This document shows positions 25,732 to 33,936 of a stretch of 47,476 bases of DNA, in pieces. Under the pieces are notes generated by a model. It was not told where the DNA came from, did not search any database, and saw nothing but the letters and a program-made list of their open reading frames with translations. Origin of the DNA: Candidatus Cloacimonadota bacterium (lineage in GTDB: Bacteria > Cloacimonadota > Cloacimonadia > Cloacimonadales > Cloacimonadaceae); contig JAQUJJ010000010.1 in the NCBI GenBank assembly GCA_028681035.1, positions 1 through 47,476 of the forward strand. The letters are read 5' to 3'. Position 1 is the stretch's first letter, and each line of letters opens with the position of its first letter. A program made the position numbers and the translations under genes.

Positions 25732-26345
25732 CCTCTCCCCGTTTTTGCAGTTCATTGTATCAAAGTGATTGGGATTATTATCAACTGCACGGAGCTTTTG
25801 CAGGCATTGATGAGGCAGGTAGAGGCGCCTTAGCCGGACCTGTAGTGATAGCTGCCGTAGTGTTAGATTACAGCAAACCGATAGAGGGTTTAAACGACTC
25901 TAAGCTGCTAAGACCCAAGAAACGAGAAGAACTTTTTGACCTGATAATCTCGAGCGCACAGTCCTACCATATCACAAAAATAAGCCACTCATACATTGAT
26001 AGATTCAATATCTTACAGGCTACCTTGATGGGCTTCACCACTGCCTTCCGAAAGTTGGATTTACAGGTTAGTAGCTGCCTTATTGACGGAAACATCGTCC
26101 CTCCTTTTCTGAAAGGTAGAGGTACTGCTGTTATTAAAGGTGATCAACTACACGCAGCCATCGCCGCAGCCTCTATTCTGGCAAAAGTGTATAGAGACCG
26201 CCTGATGGTGGCTTATGATGATATTTACCCGGAGTTTGGCTTTGCCAACCACAAAGGTTATGGCACTGCACATCATTGCAAAATGATTCATAGTTTCGGA
26301 CGCTGTCCCATCCATCGCAAAAGTTTCCACGTCCCCTCTCTCTAG
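25728..26345 (+). CDS. rnhB: ribonuclease HII
   Basis: A 205-residue endonuclease that removes ribonucleotides and RNA-DNA hybrids from DNA. The active-site motif FAGIDEAGRGALAGPVVIAAV has the Asp-Glu pair; further acidic residues are in SCLIDGN and in AKVYRDRLM, and the conserved HKGYGTAHH closes the family pattern. Start TTG 25728 overlaps the methyltransferase stop (TTGA) and has AAGGAA 7 nt upstream. Another TTG nine codons on is possible, but has no site. Length normal. Confidence 0.94.
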   Translation: MTSPRFCSSLYQSDWDYYQLHGAFAGIDEAGRGALAGPVVIAAVVLDYSKPIEGLNDSKLLRPKKREELFDLIISSAQSYHITKISHSYIDRFNILQATLMGFTTAFRKLDLQVSSCLIDGNIVPPFLKGRGTAVIKGDQLHAAIAAASILAKVYRDRLMVAYDDIYPEFGFANHKGYGTAHHCKMIHSFGRCPIHRKSFHVPSL

Positions 26346-26429
26346 ATATTGTAGTGTTGTCCCTAGTACAATGTATAGTTGAATGAAAGGTAAATCCACT
26401 GTAAAATCTGCTTACACCTCTTAAATATT

Positions 26430-26506
26430 GCTTGCTAATTACGCATATATCGCCCTTAACCATCCCTTAACTATCCGATATGGCGATACGGGATAGTTAA
26501 GGGATA
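26430..26506. repeat. palindrome family F, copy 1
   Basis: ATCCCTTAACTATCC (26462-26476) and GGATAGTTAAGGGAT (26491-26505) are a perfect 15-bp inverted repeat around a 14-nt loop. The left flank GCTTGCT...CGCATAT (26430-26448) matches copy 2 at the same spacing. Confidence 0.85.
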
Positions 26507-26554
26507 GTGATGAGATTAACAAGGCTTGCTAGCAACGAAGCCATGCCCTAAATG

Positions 26555-26627
26555 TAGGTCTGGAGTCGTTGATGCCAAACGAATATTAGCGTTACCTAAA
26601 GCTATGGGCAGCAAGGACTACAGCGGC
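26555..26627 (+). repeat. intergenic copy of the segment found in the methyltransferase gene
   Basis: GTCTGGAGTC (26558-26567), AATATTAGC (26582-26590) and AAGGACTACAGCG (26613-26625) match 24315-24384 in order and spacing. Translated in frame the first part reads SGVVDA here and SGVINA there. Confidence 0.6.
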
Positions 26628-26829
26628 AGGGCTTGGAGAAAAGAATATTTAACAAAGAGTAAAAGAGCAAAAGAGAAAAATAGAGTGCTTGTTCAGGATT
26701 TGACAGCTCCTCTCTTTTCTCTTTGTCTCTTTGGTAAAATTAACCTTCTTTTAACAGAAGCTGAAATCACTTGACGGATAGTGAGAGTTTAGCCGTGATG
26801 AACTCTCGAAAACTATCATGGAGTTTAGT

Positions 26830-28044
26830 ATGAGTACTACACCACGTGGCGAAAGATTGATAATAGCTCTAATAGGGAAAAGAAATGCTGGTAAATCCAG
26901 CCTGATAAACGCCCTAACCGGGCAAGAGATTGCCATTGTATCCAATATTCCGGGGACGACAACAGACCCTGTGGATAAGCATTATGAATTGCTACCTTTA
27001 GGTGCGGTTACTTTTTACGACACAGCCGGTATAGACGATACAGGCGAACTGGGCGAAAAGCGGGTAATATCCACTCGCAAGATACTTTATCGTGCTGATA
27101 TAGTTATCTTTGTGAATGATGGGGAGGGTTTTATTCCTTCTGAAACAGAGATGCTGCTTCGCATCCTTGAGATGGAAATCCCCACTGTTGTCGTATTCAA
27201 TAAGAACGATATGACCGATAGCAACCAAGATAATATATCTTTCTGCGCAAAGCACCTAATCCCCTATGTAAGCGTTTCTACAGTTACGAAAGAAGGGGTA
27301 TTAGCCTGCAAAGATGAAGTAATCCGCCTTGCCCCTAAGTATTTGAAAGAAGAGCGCATCCTGGCAAGAGACCTGATAAAACCTTTAGATAGAGTAATCC
27401 TGGTTGCACCGATAGATTCTGCAGCACCCAAAGGAAGATTAATTCTACCTCAGGTGCAGGTGTTGAGGGACTTGATGGATAATAATGCTATCGTAACCGT
27501 TGTAAAAGAAACGGAACTACTAGCTGCTCTGGCGATGAGCAAAGAGCTGCCACAATTGGTGATTACAGATTCTCAGGCAATAGAGCAGGTGAATCGTGAA
27601 GTGCCTCCAGAGGTGGAAGTTACCACCTTTTCTATTCTATTTGCCCGCTATAAAGGTGAGCTGGATAGCTTGCTGGAAGGGATAGATAAACTGCATCATC
27701 TGAACGATGGAGATAGAGTTCTTATCGCTGAAGCATGTTCGCATCATGTGCAATGTGACGATATCGGCAGAACTAAAATTCCCAAATGGTTAAGTGAATT
27801 CACCGGTAAAAAGCTGATATTTGATACTTTTGCAGGGCACGACTTCCCTGATAATCTTGAAGATTTCGCTGTTTGTGTGCATTGTGGAGCCTGCATGATT
27901 AACCCTATGGAAATGAACCGCAGAATAACAGAATGCAACAGGCGCGGAGTAGCAATCACCAATTATGGCATGTGTATCTCTCTGATTAAAGGAGTGTTAG
28001 AACGCGTTGTTAGCCCATTGGAAAGAGTTAGAGCAAAGATATGA
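26830..28044 (+). CDS. hydF: [FeFe]-hydrogenase H-cluster maturation GTPase HydF
   Basis: A 404-residue GTPase and scaffold that assembles the di-iron subcluster of [FeFe] hydrogenase and hands it to HydA. Walker A is GKRNAGKSS (residues 16-24), with PGTTTDP switch I, DTAGIDD switch II and NKND specificity motif. The C-terminal Fe-S ligand set is ACSHHVQC then HCGACMINPMEM, the CxH...CxxC pattern of HydF. I choose ATG 26830 because GGAG lies 6 nt upstream; ATG 26818 is in frame and adds four residues. hydE, hydG and the hydrogenase are not in this window. Overlaps the next gene by 4 nt (ATGA). Confidence 0.95.
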   Translation: MSTTPRGERLIIALIGKRNAGKSSLINALTGQEIAIVSNIPGTTTDPVDKHYELLPLGAVTFYDTAGIDDTGELGEKRVISTRKILYRADIVIFVNDGEGFIPSETEMLLRILEMEIPTVVVFNKNDMTDSNQDNISFCAKHLIPYVSVSTVTKEGVLACKDEVIRLAPKYLKEERILARDLIKPLDRVILVAPIDSAAPKGRLILPQVQVLRDLMDNNAIVTVVKETELLAALAMSKELPQLVITDSQAIEQVNREVPPEVEVTTFSILFARYKGELDSLLEGIDKLHHLNDGDRVLIAEACSHHVQCDDIGRTKIPKWLSEFTGKKLIFDTFAGHDFPDNLEDFAVCVHCGACMINPMEMNRRITECNRRGVAITNYGMCISLIKGVLERVVSPLERVRAKI

Positions 28045-28832
28045 GAGTAACAGTAGTTCAGTTTCAACCAAAATTACTTGCCGTGAAAGAGAATGTTGCT
28101 CGACTCGTAGCGATACTGGATAAAATAGATAGCGATTTGGTGGTGTTGCCAGAACTGGTTACCAGCGGCTACTTGTTTTCTAGCATGAAGGAACTGGAGA
28201 AGATTGCTGAAAGTGTTCCCGGTGGTGATTCTTTTAAAAGACTCGCAAAAGTTGCCAAGGAACGTAACTTCTCTATTGTTTACGGATTCCCGGAGAAATG
28301 TGGCGATAAAGTCTTTAATTCCAGCGTCCTGATCAATCCTGATGGCGGCTATAACACCTACCGTAAGGTACATCTATTCGATAGAGAAAAACTATTCTTT
28401 GATGCTGGTGATAAAGGCTTTATGGTTCATAAAGCTAAGAATGACGTGAAGATTGGGATGATGATATGCTTCGATTGGCAGTTCCCTGAAGCAACAAGAA
28501 CCCTTGCTTTGGCAGGAGCACAGATTATCTGCCACCCCGCTAATCTTGTACTTCCCTGGTGTCAGGATGCCATGAAGCTGAGGTCTTTGGAAAACAGGGT
28601 ATTTAGTGTAACAGCTAACCGCATAGGAAAGGAAACAATAGCAGATGCTGAACTTAGTTTTACAGGCGGCAGCCAGATTCTAAGCCCCTTGGGAGAGATA
28701 TTAGTGCGCTTTGGTGCTGAAGAAGAAAATGTTGCAACTATTGAAATAGACGAAACTAAGGCTTTGGATAAAAGCATTTCGGAACGTAACGACGCTTTTG
28801 CAGATAGAAGAAGGGAGTTTTACAGACTTTGA
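28041..28832 (+). CDS. carbon-nitrogen hydrolase (nitrilase superfamily amidase)
   Basis: A 263-residue enzyme of the nitrilase superfamily, likely an omega-amidase or similar amide hydrolase. The Glu-Lys-Cys triad is E38 (LVVLPELVTSGY), K109 (YRKVHLFD) and C143 (MMICFDWQFPE). Omega-amidases act on 2-oxoglutaramate or 2-oxosuccinamate formed by transamination, which would fit the amino-acid metabolism here, but the substrate is not determined by these motifs. It overlaps hydF and ligA by 4 nt each. Confidence 0.88.
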   Translation: MRVTVVQFQPKLLAVKENVARLVAILDKIDSDLVVLPELVTSGYLFSSMKELEKIAESVPGGDSFKRLAKVAKERNFSIVYGFPEKCGDKVFNSSVLINPDGGYNTYRKVHLFDREKLFFDAGDKGFMVHKAKNDVKIGMMICFDWQFPEATRTLALAGAQIICHPANLVLPWCQDAMKLRSLENRVFSVTANRIGKETIADAELSFTGGSQILSPLGEILVRFGAEEENVATIEIDETKALDKSISERNDAFADRRREFYRL

Positions 28833-30829
28833 ACAGTAACACGCTTCCCAAAGATATCGCTAAGTTACGTAAAGAGTTAGAAAGGCATAACCTGCTTTAC
28901 TACGAGTTCGCAAATCCTGAGATAAGCGATTACGAATACGACCAACTGGCAAACCAGCTTAAAACACTGGAAATGGAGCTATCTGGTGAAATCCCATCTG
29001 ACTCTCCAGTTCAAACAGTAGGCAGTGATTTACGCCTTGGTGCAAAGGTAATATCTCATAAAGTGCGCATGGCAAGCCTGGATAATGCCTATTCGTTGGA
29101 AGAAGTGGAAAGCTTTATCGCTAAGACCAAGCTTGAAACTGGGAGAGATAATCAATACTGTGCAGAGCTGAAGATAGACGGCTTTGGGATAAATCTCTTC
29201 TTCGATAAAGGTACGCTGCAATATGCAAGCACCAGAGGTGATGGCAACGAAGGCGAGGATGTTACTGTTAATTTTAAGCTGTTGCCGGACATTCCGCATA
29301 ACATTGAATACCAAGAACAAATTGAGATACGCGGCGAGATATACATGCCTCTTCAGGACTTTCTTGCCCTAAATGAACTACGCAGAGAACTGGAGGCAAA
29401 GCCTTTTGCCAATCCCAGAAATGCCGCAGCAGGCTCTATTAAACTAAAAGATACCGCTGAACTTAAAAACCGACGCTTACGGGCTATCTTCTATAGTCTT
29501 GGTTACTATGATGAAGCTACGCTTCCTGTAAATAGTCAATATGCACTATTAGCCTATCTGGAAAAGCTTGGCTTTCCTACCAGTAAACGGGCATTATGCA
29601 GCACCTACCAAGAGGTGGAGCAATTCTGCCAAATGATGGAGCAAGACCGCTATACTCTTCCCTATGATATTGATGGTATCGTAATAAAGCTTAATGAGTT
29701 AGAGCAGCAAAAGAGATTGGGCTATACAGGTAAAAGCCCCAAATGGGCAGTGGCTTACAAGTTCAAACCGGAAGAGAAATATACCACCGTAGAGAGCGTA
29801 AACTTTCAAGTTGGCAGAACAGGAGCTATAACTCCCGTTGCTAACTTAAAGCCTGTCTTTATCTCTGGCAGCACTGTTTCCAGGGCTACGCTGCATAACG
29901 AAGACGAGATTATCAGACTCGATTTACGGGTTGGCGATACTGTACGCATTGTTAAAAGCGGCGAGATAATCCCAAAGATACTTTCTGTGGACATCCTAAA
30001 ACGTCCAGAGCTAAGTATCCCTGTTAGTTTCCCCATGGTTTGCCCTGTATGCTCAAGTTCTTTGGAACGGGACCCAGAGGGAAGCATAAATTACTGCGCC
30101 AATGCAGCATGCCCTGCACAACTAAGGCGCAAGATAGAGCACTTTGCTTCACGCGATGCCATGGATATCAGCGGCTTAGGTGAAAGCCTTATCGCACGCT
30201 TTATTGATGAGAAGATTATACATAACATTCAGGATATCTATAATCTGGATTACGAAAAGATAGCAACGATGGAACGGCTTGGCACAAAGTCTGCCGAGAA
30301 CCTCAAACAAGCAGTGGAGTTATCTAAGCGTAAGAACTTCGACCGATGCTTGTATGCCTTAGGGATTAGGCATGTGGGCTTAATCACAGCGCGTAATCTT
30401 GCGCAATCATTTGGCGATATAGATGCTTTGATAAGTGCAGATAAAGATGCTTTACTCAGTGTCCCAGATATTGGCGACATTGTGGCAGAATCTCTGATTA
30501 GTTTCTTTAGTAAGCCTGAAAACCTTGGTGTCATAAACGCATTAAAGAAGACCGGACTCTGTTTTACGCAAGAAAGTGAGCTTGTTTCTAATGCTCTGGT
30601 TGGGAAGAGTTACCTGATTACAGGTACCTTGCCCGGTTATGGACGCAAAGAAATGGAGAGCCTTATTACCAAGCACGGAGGCAAGATACTGGGCAGCGTT
30701 TCTAAGCAATTGAACTACCTAGTTGTAGGCGATAATCCAGGCTCTAAGCTGGACAAAGCCAGAAAGCTTGGCACTGTAGAGATAATAACGGAATCGGATA
30801 TCTTAGCATCGATTGACATAAAAGGCTAA
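28829..30829 (+). CDS. ligA: NAD-dependent DNA ligase
   Basis: A 666-residue ligase that seals nicks using NAD+. The adenylated lysine is K115 in CAELKIDGFGIN, the same number as in Escherichia coli LigA. The zinc finger is CPVCSSSLE with YCANAACPAQ, followed by helix-hairpin-helix repeats (about 440-580) and a C-terminal BRCT domain (about 590-666, starting near ALVGKSYLITG). Start TTG 28829 overlaps the preceding stop (TTGA). Full length, and expected to be essential. Confidence 0.97.
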   Translation: MNSNTLPKDIAKLRKELERHNLLYYEFANPEISDYEYDQLANQLKTLEMELSGEIPSDSPVQTVGSDLRLGAKVISHKVRMASLDNAYSLEEVESFIAKTKLETGRDNQYCAELKIDGFGINLFFDKGTLQYASTRGDGNEGEDVTVNFKLLPDIPHNIEYQEQIEIRGEIYMPLQDFLALNELRRELEAKPFANPRNAAAGSIKLKDTAELKNRRLRAIFYSLGYYDEATLPVNSQYALLAYLEKLGFPTSKRALCSTYQEVEQFCQMMEQDRYTLPYDIDGIVIKLNELEQQKRLGYTGKSPKWAVAYKFKPEEKYTTVESVNFQVGRTGAITPVANLKPVFISGSTVSRATLHNEDEIIRLDLRVGDTVRIVKSGEIIPKILSVDILKRPELSIPVSFPMVCPVCSSSLERDPEGSINYCANAACPAQLRRKIEHFASRDAMDISGLGESLIARFIDEKIIHNIQDIYNLDYEKIATMERLGTKSAENLKQAVELSKRKNFDRCLYALGIRHVGLITARNLAQSFGDIDALISADKDALLSVPDIGDIVAESLISFFSKPENLGVINALKKTGLCFTQESELVSNALVGKSYLITGTLPGYGRKEMESLITKHGGKILGSVSKQLNYLVVGDNPGSKLDKARKLGTVEIITESDILASIDIKG

Positions 30830-30831
30830 GC

Positions 30832-32160
30832 ATGAAAATCCTTAAGCGTTACATCCTAAAAGAGAATATCCCGCCCTTCCTTATTTCGCTGATGGTAGTT
30901 ACCTTCGTGCTGCTTTCGGATAAGATCATAGATTTACTGAAAACCATTATTGAAAAGAAGCTGCCCTTTCAAACAGTTATTGAGTTATTTGCCCTTTCCC
31001 TACCCTATATGCTGGCTCTTTCCATTCCTATGGCGGTGTTAGTGGCTACGATTCTGGCATTTGGCAGAATGAGCGTGGATAGAGAAATCATCGCTATCAA
31101 ATCCAGCGGAGTAAATGTGTATTCCATGATAGGTCCTCTCTTAATAGCTGCCGTGATGCTTACCGGTTTAATGGTTTATTTCAATCACTGGTTTCTACCC
31201 AATACAAACCATAAACTAAAGAACCTGATGCTGGAAATAGCTTATTACAAACCCATGACCATTATTAAGGAAAACGAATATACTGATTTCATGAAATACA
31301 CGGTGTTTTGTAAGGGCAACAGTGATTCGCTGCTTACTGACGTGCTTATCTATGACCGCAGTCAATCCCGCTTTCCTCGCATCGTATATGCAAAAACTGG
31401 CAATGTGGTGCAAATGGACAACGGCAACAGCTTACAGATTGTTCTAAACAAAGGAGAAATGCACGAGCGTAACGAAAGAGAACCGGGTAAGTATCAGAAA
31501 ACCAGCTTTAACCAGTATATCATTAATGTCCGTGATTTAGGCAATAACACCGATTTCTTTGAAACAGGATATCGTTCGGATAGAGAGATGACCTATCCCC
31601 AACTGCAAGTTTCATTGAAAGATTACAAACAAGAACTGTTGCTTAAAACGCAAGAAATTCAGGATTTGGATAACCGAATGGGCTTGAATAGTTTTAAACA
31701 ATTTGGTTATCTCAAAGATGTGGAGCTTAGAAGGCTGCAATCCATGAAGCAGATAACCTCCAGCAGGGTGTCTGAGCTTAAAGATACCATCGGTTCCATG
31801 GAAGTGGAATTGCACAAGAAGTTTGCCATTTCTTTCGCTATCATCATCTTCATTCTCATCGGCATTCCCCTTGGCTTAATGACGCGTACAAGTGGCATTG
31901 GCATGGCATTTTCCGTGTCCTCGGTAATCTTCCTTATTTATTATGTAGCTCTAAACAGCGGAGAGCAATTGGCAGATAAGGGGATGATGCCTGCATTCGT
32001 TGCAATGTGGCTATCTAATATCGTGTTTCTAGTTCTGGCAATTTTGCTAATTATTGCTTCTATAAAGGAAAAGAGACTGCTTGATATGCCTACTCTTATG
32101 TGGCGCATAAAAAATCTGCGTAACCGTAAAACTCCCCCTCCGGACGAGATAGTTCACTAA
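30832..32160 (+). CDS. lptF: LptF/LptG family permease (first)
   Basis: A 442-residue inner-membrane protein of the YjgP/YjgQ family. These form a heterodimer with LptB that lifts lipopolysaccharide from the inner membrane. It opens with LKRYILKENIPPFLISLMV, has three N-terminal membrane segments, a large periplasmic beta domain and three C-terminal membrane segments (about 325-410). It is longer than usual (about 360) because of a helical stretch near 255-315 before the last membrane block. ATG 30832 is 2 nt after ligA. The neighbour is the second permease of the pair. lptB is elsewhere. Confidence 0.85.
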   Translation: MKILKRYILKENIPPFLISLMVVTFVLLSDKIIDLLKTIIEKKLPFQTVIELFALSLPYMLALSIPMAVLVATILAFGRMSVDREIIAIKSSGVNVYSMIGPLLIAAVMLTGLMVYFNHWFLPNTNHKLKNLMLEIAYYKPMTIIKENEYTDFMKYTVFCKGNSDSLLTDVLIYDRSQSRFPRIVYAKTGNVVQMDNGNSLQIVLNKGEMHERNEREPGKYQKTSFNQYIINVRDLGNNTDFFETGYRSDREMTYPQLQVSLKDYKQELLLKTQEIQDLDNRMGLNSFKQFGYLKDVELRRLQSMKQITSSRVSELKDTIGSMEVELHKKFAISFAIIIFILIGIPLGLMTRTSGIGMAFSVSSVIFLIYYVALNSGEQLADKGMMPAFVAMWLSNIVFLVLAILLIIASIKEKRLLDMPTLMWRIKNLRNRKTPPPDEIVH

Positions 32161-32169
32161 AGGTGCAAT

Positions 32170-33258
32170 ATGCGAATTCTTGATAGATACATAATTAAGG
32201 AATTTCTGAAGACCTACCTGATTATCTTCTTTTCATTTGCGGTGGTGTTTATCGTAATTGATGTGGTGGATAACCTGCCAAGGTTGATCCGCAATGGAGC
32301 TACTACTCAGCAAGCAACTCTGTACTATTTGCTGCGTCTCCCCTATCTGATTGTGCTAACATCGCCTGTTACGGTTTTGCTAACAGGTTTATTCATGATG
32401 AACTCACTCTCCAAACATAATGAGAGTATTGCCATCCGCGCCGCAGGGATTAGCATCAAACGCGCTATGCTGCCATTATTTGCCATAGGTATGCTTATCA
32501 GTATCGCCATTGCGGTAATGGGTGAATACGTGCTACCATGGACAGAGACACAACGAAACTATGTCTATAACGTGCAGATAAAGGGCGAGCAACCAGACGA
32601 TATGATGCTAAAAGCTAATATCAATTATCAGGGCAAAGAGAACGATTTCTACTATTTTGGCTTCTTTGATGGCTATAAGAACAATCTCAAGATAATAGAC
32701 CTCACCCGCATAGATTTTAAAACCAAAGAAATCACGGAGCATATCACTGCTTCCACGGCAGATTGGAATGGTTTAGGATGGGTTATTCGGGATTGTGAGA
32801 TACGCCGCTTTAGAGGTGGCAAACAGATTTCGCACCTCTACTATCCAGAGACGAAACTAGCCATTCTAGATGTGCAACCGCAAGATTTTATCCGCATCGC
32901 CAAGCAAACCATGTCCCTCAGCTTTTGGCAACTGAAAGAATATATCGGCAGAATCAAGAAACTCGGTGACGACGCCTCCAGAGAGATAGTGGATTTGCAT
33001 ATGAAAGTTGCTTTCCCGCTTACTAACCTGATTGTAATCTTTTTCTTCATGCCCATTGCTACCTCCAATACCCGTTCCAAGGGCAGGGGCTGGGTTATCA
33101 TGCTCGGCTTGTTGGTGTGCTTTACTTACTTGATTGTGGTTAGAGTGAGCCAAAGCCTTGGCTACACAGCAGTAATCCCTCCCGTTCTGGCTGCATGGCT
33201 GCCGAATGTTGCCTTCACGCTGGTAGGGATAATCTTCCTCTATAAGGCAGAGATATAA
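32170..33258 (+). CDS. lptG: LptF/LptG family permease (second)
   Basis: A 362-residue permease of the same family and the likely partner of the preceding one. Start MRILDRYIIKEFLKTYLIIF is the typical N-terminal membrane entry; RLPYLIVLTSPVTVLLTG is the second segment; the periplasmic domain spans about 125-265 and the last three membrane segments end at VGIIFLYKAEI. It ends the hydF to lptG unit. Presence of LptFG indicates an outer membrane with LPS-like lipid. Which of the pair is F and which G is a guess from order. Confidence 0.85.
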   Translation: MRILDRYIIKEFLKTYLIIFFSFAVVFIVIDVVDNLPRLIRNGATTQQATLYYLLRLPYLIVLTSPVTVLLTGLFMMNSLSKHNESIAIRAAGISIKRAMLPLFAIGMLISIAIAVMGEYVLPWTETQRNYVYNVQIKGEQPDDMMLKANINYQGKENDFYYFGFFDGYKNNLKIIDLTRIDFKTKEITEHITASTADWNGLGWVIRDCEIRRFRGGKQISHLYYPETKLAILDVQPQDFIRIAKQTMSLSFWQLKEYIGRIKKLGDDASREIVDLHMKVAFPLTNLIVIFFFMPIATSNTRSKGRGWVIMLGLLVCFTYLIVVRVSQSLGYTAVIPPVLAAWLPNVAFTLVGIIFLYKAEI

Positions 33259-33293
33259 GCTTCTCATTAATTCACCTAGCAAAACTGCACTCA

Positions 33294-33378
33294 CCTTGCT
33301 TGAATTGCCCTATCATTGCCCACTCAATGCCCACGATAAGGGCAATAGGTGGGCAATGATAGGGCAGTATAGGCAAGG
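33294..33378. repeat. palindrome family E, copy 3
   Basis: Arms of 25 nt (33308-33332 and 33340-33364) pair at 22 of 25 positions around a 7-nt loop (ACGATAA). An outer stem, CCTTGCTTGAATTG against CAGTATAGGCAAGG, extends the palindrome to about 39 bp per arm. It lies 35 nt after the lptG stop. Confidence 0.9.
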
Positions 33379-33399
33379 AAGATGCTGGTGCATGGGGGG

Positions 33400-33490
33400 G
33401 GCAAACTACAATTTGCCACAGCATCCGCGGGATGCTTTTCAGACAGTTTCACTGTCTCTGCCAATTCGGAGATTGGCAGCCCAATTAGGG
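33400..33490. repeat. tandem run of five short hairpins
   Basis: Five perfect hairpins follow each other: GGCAAA/TTTGCC (33400-33417), AGCATCC/GGATGCT (33420-33436, loop GCG), AGACAGT/ACTGTCT (33441-33457, loop TTC), CTGCCAAT/ATTGGCAG (33458-33479) and CCC/GGG (33480-33490). Stems differ in sequence, so this is not a simple tandem repeat. Confidence 0.8.
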
Positions 33491-33495
33491 GACTT

Positions 33496-33568
33496 TGACT
33501 TATAATTACGCTGCGGGGAGTTTTGATATAACCCGTAATATCTATCACACAGCGTAATTGTGAGTTAG
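33496..33568. repeat. module D, copy 2 (inverted relative to copy 1)
   Basis: AATTACGCTG (33504-33513) pairs with CAGCGTAATT (33550-33559). Flanks TGACTTA and TGTGAGTTAG match the reverse complement of 4848-4920. An inner CGGG/CCCG pair (33514-33517, 33532-33535) is specific to this copy. Confidence 0.75.
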
Positions 33569-33581
33569 ACGGAATACAAGC

Positions 33582-33734
33582 ATTGGGAGTTCAAGCCGCC
33601 ATTCCTTGTTTCACGCTTTAATCCAGGCTTCGGGGCGGATTGGACTTCAAACATCGTAGGGTAATACTTGAAGTCCAAAGTGCCTGTAAGATATAGGTAA
33701 GTATGTAGTTAGGGAAGGCACCTTGAACTCCAAG
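33582..33734. repeat. module A, copy 2 (nested inverted repeat)
   Basis: Outer GGAGTTCAAG (33586-33595) pairs with CTTGAACTCC (33722-33731). Inner TTGGACTTCAA (33640-33650) pairs with TTGAAGTCCAA (33668-33678). GTGCC (33680-33684) pairs with GGCAC (33717-33721). Arm order and orientation are as in copy 1; the loops have diverged. Confidence 0.8.
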
Positions 33735-33745
33735 ATACAAAGGTT

Positions 33746-33828
33746 TTCTTTTAACTCATAAATCGGCGATTTGTAGCTGATAGCGGTTTATTTCCAAGAT
33801 ATCGTCGCCGATATTATGAATCAAAAGC
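33746..33828. repeat. module C, copy 2 (inverted relative to copy 1)
   Basis: ATCGGCGA (33762-33769) pairs with TCGCCGAT (33805-33812), and the outer CTTTTAACTCATA pairs imperfectly with TATGAATCAAAAG. The element reads as the reverse complement of 4743-4817. Confidence 0.7.
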
Positions 33829-33936
33829 TGAAATCCGCTATTTCGCTTGACAAAGAGATAGGGCACAAACTTTGTAATCCCCAAATATGATAAACAGCAG
33901 ATGCTATTGCAATGCTGAGATAAGGAGTTTTATGCC

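Larger units (their letters stand above)
26346..26829. other. intergenic region with family F hairpin and dispersed segment
   Basis: About 480 bases. It contains F copy 1 (26430-26506), the segment shared with the methyltransferase gene (26555-26627), and an imperfect A/G-rich hairpin (26661-26732, AAAAGAGAAAA against TTTTCTCTTTG). An open frame at 26526-26774 has a TTG start, no ribosome-binding site and unusual composition, so I do not call it a gene. Confidence 0.6.
33259..33936. other. non-coding hairpin island 2
   Basis: About 680 bases with no credible gene. It carries, in order, E3, a run of five short hairpins, D2, A2 and C2, all listed separately, and then a short region with the AAGGAG site of the next gene. 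The same modules A, C, D and E form island 1 at 4434-5016, in a different order. Confidence 0.8.

Noticed and set aside
26526..26774. 82-codon open frame between rnhB and hydF
   Set aside because: TTG start without a ribosome-binding site, odd composition, and it overlaps a segment repeated inside the methyltransferase gene; treated as repeat DNA.
33400..33490. CRISPR array
   Set aside because: Hairpins differ in sequence and there are no regular repeats and spacers; no cas genes in the window.
33296..33505. 69-codon open frame in island 2
   Set aside because: It runs straight through palindrome E3 and the five-hairpin run; the reading frame is a by-product of the repeats.
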